NCBI GenBank assembly: GCA_020444775.1
Contig: JAGRHX010000434.1
Coordinates: 1 to 11,187, forward strand
DNA: 11,187 nucleotides
From: Gammaproteobacteria bacterium
GTDB lineage: Bacteria > Pseudomonadota > Gammaproteobacteria > HK1
Direction of reading: 5' to 3'
Shown here in pieces: positions 6,199 to 11,187 of this stretch. The first letter of the stretch is position 1, and each line of letters starts with the position of its first letter. The notes under the pieces are model-generated. The model had not been told where the DNA came from. It saw nothing but the letters and a program-made list of their open reading frames with translations, and made no database searches. Made by a program: the position numbers and the translations under genes.

Positions 6199-7125
6199 AT
6201 GCGACTGGTGAACGTAGCGGCGGCCCAGATGGGCCCCATCCAGCGTGCCGACTCCAAGCAGTCGGCGGTCGAACGGATGCTGGTGCTGATGCAGCAGGCA
6301 GCCGACGCGGGCGCCGATCTGATCGTTTATCCCGAGCTCACGCTGACCACCTTCTTCCCCCGCTACCACCTCAGCGATCCCGCCGAGTACGACCATTGGT
6401 ACGAGCGAGAGATGCCGGGGCCGGTCACCCGGCCGCTGTTCGAGCTGGCCCGCCAGCGTGGTCTGGCGATGAGCTTCGGCTACGCCGAGCTGACCCCGGA
6501 CGGACACCGCTACAACACCAGCATCCTCACCGACCGGCAGGCCAACATCATCGGCAAGTACCGGAAGGTCCACCTGCCCGGTCACGCTGAGTTCGATCCG
6601 CAGCGTAGCCATCAGCATCTGGAGAAATACTATTTCGAGCCCGGTGACCTCGGCTTTCCGGTGTGGCGCACCGAACACGGCGTGCTCGGCATGTGCATCT
6701 GCAACGACCGGCGCTGGCCGGAGACCTATCGGGTCATGGGTCTGCAGGGCGTGGAGCTGATCCTGCTCGGCTACAACACGCCGACGGTCAACTCGCAGAA
6801 CAACGCCGAAGGTCCGGACAAACGCCTGTTCCACTCCAATCTCGTGGTTCAGGCCGGCGCCTATCAGAACAGCACCTTCGTGGTCAGCGTCGCCAAGGCC
6901 GGGGTCGAGGATGGTCATCCGCTGCTGGCCGGGAGCATCATCGTCAACCCCGATGGCGAGATCGTCGCGCAAAGCCGCGGTGAGGGCGACGAGCTGGTCC
7001 TGCATCCGTGCGATCTGGACGACACCCGGTTCGGCAAGCAGACGATCTTCGACTTTGCCCGGCACCGGCGGATCGAGCACTACGCACCGATCACCGAGCA
7101 GCTCGGGGCCGAGCCTCCGGCCTGA
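6199..7125 (+). CDS. Nitrilase-superfamily N-carbamoyl-D-amino-acid amidohydrolase-like protein
   Basis: This 308-aa protein is similar along its length to Agrobacterium D-carbamoylase (304 aa), which hydrolyses N-carbamoyl-D-amino acids to D-amino acid, CO2 and ammonia. The nitrilase triad is present: E46 in YPELTLTTFFPR, K123 in GKYRKVHLPGH and C168 in CICNDRRWPE. Family-specific stretches include EMPGPVTRPLFE (71-82), LEKYYFEPGDLGFPV (141-155) and GYNTPT. No signal peptide is seen, so it is cytoplasmic. ATG 6199 has GGAG 8 nt upstream and starts like the family; an upstream in-frame GTG at 6178 lacks a suitable site. It probably shares a transcript with the lyase upstream. D-carbamoylases act after a hydantoinase, and the start of a hydantoinase A-family gene lies about 4 kb downstream. 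Beta-ureidopropionase or another carbamoyl/amide substrate remains possible. Confidence 0.9.
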   Translation: MRLVNVAAAQMGPIQRADSKQSAVERMLVLMQQAADAGADLIVYPELTLTTFFPRYHLSDPAEYDHWYEREMPGPVTRPLFELARQRGLAMSFGYAELTPDGHRYNTSILTDRQANIIGKYRKVHLPGHAEFDPQRSHQHLEKYYFEPGDLGFPVWRTEHGVLGMCICNDRRWPETYRVMGLQGVELILLGYNTPTVNSQNNAEGPDKRLFHSNLVVQAGAYQNSTFVVSVAKAGVEDGHPLLAGSIIVNPDGEIVAQSRGEGDELVLHPCDLDDTRFGKQTIFDFARHRRIEHYAPITEQLGAEPPA

Positions 7126-7126
7126 T

Positions 7127-7151
7127 CCCGGTCGCCCACCCTGTGACCGGG
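7127..7151 (+). terminator. Terminator-like stem-loop after the amidohydrolase
   Basis: CCCGGTC (7127-7133) is exactly complementary to GACCGGG (7145-7151) with an 11-nt loop, starting one base after the TGA stop. No T-run follows. It is a plausible end for the lyase-amidohydrolase transcript, although a Rho-assisted or stabilising role is equally open. Confidence 0.45.
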
Positions 7152-7281
7152 GTCAGCTCCAAGTTCCTGATCTGGCGCCGATAACCAATCTCGTATGGGC
7201 GTCGCGGCGACTCACCGGGGTGAGCGCGTGGCGATCAACGGACCCGTTGCGGACCGGTCCGCCGAAGACGGAAACGATGCG

Positions 7282-7932
7282 GTGTCAAACAACAATCTCT
7301 CGATAGTCTTTCAAGGTGAGCTGATCGACGGCTTCGACGGTGCCGAGGTGCGCACCAATCTGGCCCGCCTGTTCAAAGCCGATGCGCAGCGCATCGAGGC
7401 GATGTTCACCGGTCGTGCGGTGGTCATCAAGAAGGCCCTGGACCCGGACGGCGCCCGCCACTATGAGGCCGCGCTGGCACGGGCCGGCGCACGGGTGGCG
7501 ATCGTCGACCCCGGTGCTGCGCCGACCCCACCCACCCCATCGCCGCCCCGGTCGGCTCCGCCCACGAGCCGCGCCGACGCGGCCGACCTCGCATCCGGAC
7601 CGAATCGAGCGCTCGCCATGCAGCGCGGCGACAAGCCCAGCGCGGCCGAGCTGGGCGAAGCGGCCCGGGCGTTGCCGGCACGACTCGCGTTGGATGCCGA
7701 CGGCAACCCGCCACCGCCACCGGTCGCGCCGGACCTGCCGCTGGACGAGCCCGGGGTGGAGCTGGTCGAGAGCCATGCACCGCCCCCCGTCGATATCGAC
7801 ACCTCCCATCTGCAGCTCGCCGCCCTGGGCGTAGACCTCGCCGAGCAACGGGCGCAACCGATACCGACCTTCAACCTCGATGGGCTGAGTCTCGCACCGC
7901 CCGGGGAGGACCTGACCGGCCAGATCCGATAG
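7282..7932 (+). CDS. Hypothetical protein with N-terminal globular domain, proline-rich linker and repeated C-terminal motif
   Basis: The protein is 216 aa and its function is not recognised. Residues 6-76 look like a compact alpha/beta domain (SIVFQGELIDGF, NLARLFKAD, RAVVIKKALD, YEAALARAGARVAIVD). I have seen similar domains at the N-terminus of proteobacterial proteins of unknown function, often joined to membrane segments; none are present here. Residues 77-100 and 142-150 are Pro/Ala-rich linkers. A motif of the form xLxLxxxGxxLxx occurs three times, at 151-163 (DLPLDEPGVELVE), 176-188 (HLQLAALGVDLAE) and 201-213 (GLSLAPPGEDLTG), the last two 25 residues apart. GTG 7282 is chosen because GGAA lies 8 nt upstream and the conserved-looking domain starts at once; the alternative ATG 7195 has no ribosome-binding site. 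The stop lies inside a DNA tandem repeat. The gene sits alone between hairpins and repeats, so its context is uninformative. Confidence 0.7.
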   Translation: MSNNNLSIVFQGELIDGFDGAEVRTNLARLFKADAQRIEAMFTGRAVVIKKALDPDGARHYEAALARAGARVAIVDPGAAPTPPTPSPPRSAPPTSRADAADLASGPNRALAMQRGDKPSAAELGEAARALPARLALDADGNPPPPPVAPDLPLDEPGVELVESHAPPPVDIDTSHLQLAALGVDLAEQRAQPIPTFNLDGLSLAPPGEDLTGQIR

Positions 7933-7987
7933 GCCAGATCTGATTGGCCGGCTCTGATCGACCCGATCTGATTGACCGGATCCGAGA
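7918..7987. repeat. Five degenerate 14-bp tandem repeats across the hypothetical gene's stop codon
   Basis: Five consecutive 14-bp units share a pattern close to GRCCNGATCYGATN: GGCCAGATCCGATA (7918-7931), GGCCAGATCTGATT (7932-7945), GGCCGGCTCTGATC (7946-7959), GACCCGATCTGATT (7960-7973) and GACCGGATCCGAGA (7974-7987). A weaker relative may precede them at 7904-7917. The first unit lies within the coding sequence and TAG (7930-7932) falls at the unit boundary, so most of the array is 3'-untranslated. The unit length is not a multiple of three, so it is not a peptide repeat. Many units contain GATC or GATCYGAT. It may be a decayed minisatellite or a cluster of binding sites. Confidence 0.85.
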
Positions 7988-8267
7988 CCACGACTCGCGC
8001 TCGGCACGCCGGCCCTCTGGCGTGGACTCAACACTACCGGCAGGAGCGCGGAGGCGTCGCCCTGACCACCGTGCAGCGCCGACCGAGCGGACCGAGGGTG
8101 CCACCACGGCCGTCTGGCTGCCGCGGTTTTGAAACCGACGCCCTTTGCGCAACATACTATCGGCACCTCAGCGGAACCGGTCAGGCGCCGCGTGCCCGGC
8201 GGCACGGGATTCAGCGTCGGCCAGCACAGCGGTCTCGCAAGGGCCCGAACCGAGTCAAGGAGCCGTC
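7933..8267. other. Intergenic region between hypothetical gene and NAD enzyme
   Basis: No gene is supported in these 335 bp. The left part is the 14-bp repeat array. The middle (about 7988-8120) shows nothing I can name. The right part carries a short dyad at 8124-8137, a candidate promoter at 8129-8158 and the Shine-Dalgarno AAGGAG (8257-8262) of the next gene. Confidence 0.55.
8129..8158 (+). promoter_or_regulatory. Candidate sigma-70 promoter of the NAD enzyme with overlapping dyad
   Basis: TTGAAA (8129-8134) and CATACT (8153-8158) are 18 bp apart and match the -35 and -10 consensus at four of six positions each, in a locally AT-richer patch about 110 bp upstream of the start codon. The -35 box overlaps the inverted repeat CGGTTT-TG-AAACCG (8124-8137), which could be an operator blocking it. 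Confidence 0.45.
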
Positions 8268-9143
8268 ATGTCCAGAAAGCGTGTACTCATCACCGGCGCG
8301 GCAGGCTATCTGTCGCGTCAGCTGTTGCCCTTGTTTCGCGAGCGCTACGAGCTCGTCTTGTTGGACATCGAGCGCCCCACCGATCTGCCCGAGGTCATCG
8401 AAGTCGACCTGAAGAACCCGGATGTTTCCCAGTATCGAGCGCACTTCGAAGGGGTGGACGCGGTCGTGCATAACGCACGTAGCCGGCGCCCGGGTGTAGA
8501 GACCGGCGCACCACGCCAGTGGCTGGACGAGCGTCCGACCGGCGACATGGAGGGCTATTACGTTGAACGTGAGTCGCTCGACATGGCTTTTCACGTGCTC
8601 AAGTGCGCGCAGCTATGCGGCGTAAAGCGGGTCGTGACCGCAAGCTCCAACCATGCCACCGACTGGTACGAGCACAAGCTACATGACGGTCGCATGGATC
8701 TGTGCGATCACACCACCTATCCGCTCTCGGACAATTTCTACGGCTGGGCGAAGATCGGCTACGAGAACCTCGGGTTCATCTTCGCCACCGGGCGTTTCGG
8801 CCAACCGGTGGAGAGCATCCATCTGCGTATCGTCGTACCGCGCCCGGTCGATGGAGCGGCCCTGGCCGCCAACCAGGTCAGCTACAAGCGCGACCTGGCG
8901 GGCTACATCAGCCAGCGGGATCTGCAACAGCTCTACATGAAATCGATAGAAACGGCCGATATACGCAATGCCGACGGCGTCCCCTGGCACTGCTTCTACG
9001 GCGTCTCGGACAACACCCGTAGCTGCTGGAGCATCGCCAATGCGCGCGCCGTCATCGGCTATGCACCGCAGGACGATTCCGAACGGGTGTTCGCCGAGGA
9101 GATCGCCCGGCACCTGACCAGCAACGGCCGGACCCACGCCTGA
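8268..9143 (+). CDS. NAD-dependent epimerase/dehydratase family protein, uronate dehydrogenase-like
   Basis: This 291-aa extended short-chain dehydrogenase/reductase is most like uronate dehydrogenases in layout. The Rossmann start is RVLITGAAGYLSRQL (5-19), where the third glycine of GxxGxxG is S16. D33, ending the second strand (LVLLD), suggests NAD preference. VVHNA (66-70) follows, then the substrate-side TASSNHATDWYE (124-135). The catalytic pair is Y158 and K162 (YGWAK), with EN two residues beyond GY. The C-terminal WSIANARAVIGYAPQDDSE resembles the family's GWKPKDNAE end. ATG 8268 has AAGGAG 5 nt upstream. Uronate dehydrogenase oxidises galacturonate or glucuronate to a lactone, but nothing else in the window handles sugar acids, so another hydroxy or sugar-like substrate is quite possible. 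The gene appears to be monocistronic, with its own candidate promoter and terminator. Confidence 0.82.
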   Translation: MSRKRVLITGAAGYLSRQLLPLFRERYELVLLDIERPTDLPEVIEVDLKNPDVSQYRAHFEGVDAVVHNARSRRPGVETGAPRQWLDERPTGDMEGYYVERESLDMAFHVLKCAQLCGVKRVVTASSNHATDWYEHKLHDGRMDLCDHTTYPLSDNFYGWAKIGYENLGFIFATGRFGQPVESIHLRIVVPRPVDGAALAANQVSYKRDLAGYISQRDLQQLYMKSIETADIRNADGVPWHCFYGVSDNTRSCWSIANARAVIGYAPQDDSERVFAEEIARHLTSNGRTHA

Positions 9144-9156
9144 AGACGTGTGGGCA

Positions 9157-9184
9157 TCTGGCGCCCGTGTAGCGGGTCGCCAGA
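9157..9184 (+). terminator. Terminator-like stem-loop after the NAD enzyme
   Basis: TCTGGCG (9157-9163) pairs with CGCCAGA (9178-9184) and CCCG (9164-9167) with CGGG (9173-9176). This gives an 11-bp stem with one bulged T (9177) and a 5-nt loop, 13 nt after the stop codon. It is followed by a C-run and not a T-run. It probably ends the transcript before the sulP region. Confidence 0.6.
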
Positions 9185-9248
9185 CGCCCCCCCAGGTCGA
9201 GATTGGTTCGGACTGAAAACGACAGACGGGGCGGTGCTTCGAATGAGG

Positions 9249-9254
9249 TAGAAT
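9249..9254 (+). promoter_or_regulatory. Candidate -10 box upstream of the sulP leader
   Basis: TAGAAT matches the -10 consensus at five of six positions and lies about 50 bp upstream of the leader ORF, between the preceding hairpin and sulP. The best -35 at standard spacing is poor, so the call is weak. Confidence 0.3.
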
Positions 9255-9300
9255 CGCGCCACCCGCTCGATTCAGCGTCAACGCCCGCCAGGGGTCCGAC

Positions 9301-9324
9301 ATGCCAACAGCCCTACTACCGTGA
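9301..9324 (+). CDS. Seven-residue leader ORF overlapping the sulP start
   Basis: ATG 9301 opens a 7-codon frame (MPTALLP) ending in TGA at 9322-9324. AGGGG (9290-9294) lies 6 nt upstream, a good ribosome-binding site. The stop overlaps the GTG start of sulP in the string GTGA (9321-9324), and GTG itself has no Shine-Dalgarno before it. The simplest reading is a leader that delivers ribosomes to the transporter start by termination-reinitiation. The other reading is that ATG 9301 is the true sulP start and a frameshift or sequence error separates the frames. Confidence 0.5.
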   Translation: MPTALLP

Positions 9325-11060
9325 CCCTGACCCGCTTTGTACCGTTCTTGACCTGGGCCCGGGAAACCAGCCCATCGACCCTGCGCGCGGATCTGCTCGC
9401 CGGTATAACCGGCTCGGTGCTGTCGCTGCCGCAAGGGGTGGCCTTCGCCACCATCGCCGGCATGCCCCCCGAGTACGGGCTGTATGCCGCGATGTTTCCG
9501 ACCATCATCGCGGCACTGTTCGGCTCGTCGCGGCTGATGGTCTGCGGGCCGACCACGCCCGGCTCCATCGTCCTGTTCTCCACCCTCAGTCAGTTCGCCG
9601 TACCCGGTTCCAGCGAATACGTTCGGCTCGCGCTGACCCTGGCATTCATGGTCGGGGTCACCCAGCTGGTGCTCGGTCTGGCGCGTTTCGGCGCCCTGGT
9701 CAACTTCATCTCCCACTCCGTGGTGGTCGGCTTCACCGCCGGTGCCGGGGTGCTGATCGCGACCAGCCAGATCAAGCACTTCTTCGCCCTGGACATTGCC
9801 CAGGGCCTGCATTTCGCCGAGGTGATCTGGCAGGCGCTGCGTCAGATCACGCAGGTGGACCTGGCAACCACGGCGGTCGGCGCCCTGACCCTGGCAGCCG
9901 CCCTGGTCTCGCGTCGATACATCCGACGCATCCCGTACATGCTGATCGCGCTGCTGGTCTCGGTACCACTCGCCTGGATAGCCAACGGCTTCACGCTCGA
10001 CGGCAGTGGCCCGGTGGCGCTGGTCGGCAACGTGCCGGCCAGTCTGCCACCGCTGTCCTCACCCGATTTCAGCGCGACTACGCTACAGCAGCTCGCCCCG
10101 GCAACCCTGGCCGTGACCCTGTTCGCCCTCGCCGAGGCGGTCTCCATCGCCCGCTCCCTGGCGGTCAGACGCGGTGAGCTTATCGACGGCGATCAGGAGT
10201 TCATCGGCCAGGGCCTGTCGAACATCGCCGGCAGCTTCCTGTCAGCCTATGTCTCGACCGGCTCGTTCAATCGCAGCGCTATCAACTACGAGGCCGGCGC
10301 CCGAACACCGCTGGCGGCGATCATCTCCGGCCTGGTGCTGATCCCGGTGGTGCTGCTGGCGGCGCCGCTGCTGGCCTACATCCCCAAGGCCGGCATGGCC
10401 GCGGTGCTGTTCGTGGTCGCCTCCGGCATCGTCCACATCAGCGAATGCAGACAGATCCTGCGCGCCAGCCGCTCGGACGCGACGGTGCTGGTGGTGACCT
10501 TCGTCTCGACCCTGACCTTCGAGCTGGATTTCGCGATCCTGCTCGGCGTCATGCTCTCGCTGGTCCTCTACCTGCACCAGGCCTCGCGCCCCAGGGTCAT
10601 CGTACAGGTCCCGGATCCACGCAAGGCCAAGCGTCAGTTCAATGCCGCCGCCGGTCTGCCCGAGTGCCCGCAGCTCAAGATCCTGCGCATCGACGGCGCG
10701 CTGTTCTTCGGTGCGGTCAACTACGTGGCTGAGCGGCTGCGCATCATCGCCAAGCGCAATCCGGAGCAGAAGCACCTGTTGATCCTGGCGCGGCCGATCT
10801 CCTTCGTGGACATCGCCGGTGCGGCGATGTTGACCCGCGAGCATCGCCGCCGCAAGTCGGACGGCGGCGGTGTCTACTTCAACCAGATGCAGCCTTCGGT
10901 CAAACGCATGCTGGAACGTGCCGAGTACCTGCAGGAGTTCGGTGAGGACCACTTCTTCGTGCACAAGGGCGACGCCATCGCCGGGGTCTTCGACCGCCTG
11001 GACAAGTCGATTTGCAAAACCTGCACCAAACGGATATTCAATGAGTGCAAATCGATCTGA
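9321..11060 (+). CDS. SulP/SLC26-family anion transporter with C-terminal STAS domain
   Basis: This 579-aa inner-membrane protein transports or exchanges anions (sulfate, bicarbonate, dicarboxylates and others occur in the family). The hydrophobic part (about 22-430) has the SulP signature: PQGVAFATIAGMPPEYGLYA (37-56), GSSRLMVCGPT (68-78), and later ALAEAVSIARSLA and STGSFNRSAINY, the transport-core helices. A cytoplasmic STAS domain follows at about 448-560. The tail holds C565, C568 and C576 (CKTC, then NEC), a pattern I recall at the end of some proteobacterial SulP proteins. GTG 9321 is the first usable start after an in-frame stop at 9249-9251 and is probably coupled to the small ORF at 9301. 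The gene lies between the NAD enzyme and the hydantoinase-type gene; import of an organic anion for this locus is an inference. The anion cannot be read from sequence. Confidence 0.9.
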   Translation: MTLTRFVPFLTWARETSPSTLRADLLAGITGSVLSLPQGVAFATIAGMPPEYGLYAAMFPTIIAALFGSSRLMVCGPTTPGSIVLFSTLSQFAVPGSSEYVRLALTLAFMVGVTQLVLGLARFGALVNFISHSVVVGFTAGAGVLIATSQIKHFFALDIAQGLHFAEVIWQALRQITQVDLATTAVGALTLAAALVSRRYIRRIPYMLIALLVSVPLAWIANGFTLDGSGPVALVGNVPASLPPLSSPDFSATTLQQLAPATLAVTLFALAEAVSIARSLAVRRGELIDGDQEFIGQGLSNIAGSFLSAYVSTGSFNRSAINYEAGARTPLAAIISGLVLIPVVLLAAPLLAYIPKAGMAAVLFVVASGIVHISECRQILRASRSDATVLVVTFVSTLTFELDFAILLGVMLSLVLYLHQASRPRVIVQVPDPRKAKRQFNAAAGLPECPQLKILRIDGALFFGAVNYVAERLRIIAKRNPEQKHLLILARPISFVDIAGAAMLTREHRRRKSDGGGVYFNQMQPSVKRMLERAEYLQEFGEDHFFVHKGDAIAGVFDRLDKSICKTCTKRIFNECKSI

Positions 11061-11140
11061 GCCTGCCCACGGGCCGACGGCACGTCCGCCCGCCGGGTCT
11101 CAGCCGCGACCTTGACCGCCGCGGCCCGCGGGGAGAATCC

Positions 11141-11187
11141 ATGAGCTGGCGAATCGGCGCCGATATCGGCGGCACCTTTACCGATGT
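11141..11187 (+). CDS. Hydantoinase A / 5-oxoprolinase-family protein (5' end only)
   Basis: Only the first 15 complete codons are in the window. They read MSWRIGADIGGTFTD and the partial next codon begins GT. The (D/V)GGTFTD phosphate-binding motif is the N-terminal hallmark of the HyuA/oxoprolinase/acetone carboxylase beta group, ATP-dependent enzymes that open cyclic amides such as N-methylhydantoin or 5-oxoproline, or carboxylate ketones. GGAG (11132-11135) lies 5 nt upstream, and the gene starts 80 nt after sulP on the same strand, so co-transcription is likely. A HyuA partner would normally be followed by a HyuB gene just outside the window. The family is fairly safe; the exact member is not. 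Confidence 0.75.
   Translation, partial: MSWRIGADIGGTFTD

Noticed and set aside
7195..7281. N-terminal extension of the hypothetical protein from ATG 7195
   Set aside because: No ribosome-binding site precedes it and the added 29 residues look unrelated to the compact domain that begins right after GTG 7282. It remains possible.
1..11187. Mobile element, phage or defence island
   Set aside because: No transposase, integrase, terminal inverted repeats, tRNA-flanked boundary or defence-type domain is seen. Base composition looks even by eye.

Overview
The window is a GC-rich stretch of bacterial chromosome coding mostly for catabolic enzymes. The codon bias, gene types and dense packing suggest a proteobacterium. 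A gammaproteobacterium is my best guess, because the hypothetical protein at 7282-7932 has a domain layout I associate with that class. No rRNA, tRNA, CRISPR array, transposase or phage gene is visible.

Layout from left to right. Three perfect 14-bp tandem repeats (6-47) and an apparently non-coding leader come first. A two-gene unit (340-2978) follows, encoding the [2Fe-2S] and molybdopterin subunits of an IorAB-type molybdenum hydroxylase, then a hotdog-fold thioesterase (3068-3496). A strong stem-loop (3559-3593) separates this from a crotonase-family gene on the minus strand (3603-4412). A CueR/HmrR-type MerR regulator (4724-5119) is divergent from the crotonase. Next, a control region with a -10-like box, a perfect 28-bp palindrome and a 12-bp direct repeat precedes an isocitrate lyase/PEP mutase-family C-C lyase (5256-6125) and an N-carbamoyl-D-amino-acid hydrolase-like enzyme (6199-7125). 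Then come a hypothetical protein with a proline-rich tail and a short repeated motif (7282-7932), a degenerate 14-bp tandem repeat over its stop codon, and a uronate dehydrogenase-like NAD enzyme (8268-9143). A SulP anion transporter (9321-11060), apparently coupled to a 7-codon leader ORF, precedes the first 15 codons of a hydantoinase A/oxoprolinase-family gene (11141 to the edge).

Taken together, a ring-hydroxylating Mo enzyme, CoA-ester enzymes, a C-C lyase, a carbamoyl hydrolase and the start of a hydantoinase-type gene fit breakdown of an N-heterocycle or hydantoin-like compound, with SulP moving an anion. The families are read directly from sequence. The shared pathway and its substrate are inference. 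The least ordinary signals are the palindrome at 5183-5210, the two 14-bp-period repeats, the crotonase lacking both canonical glutamates, and the leader ORF before sulP.
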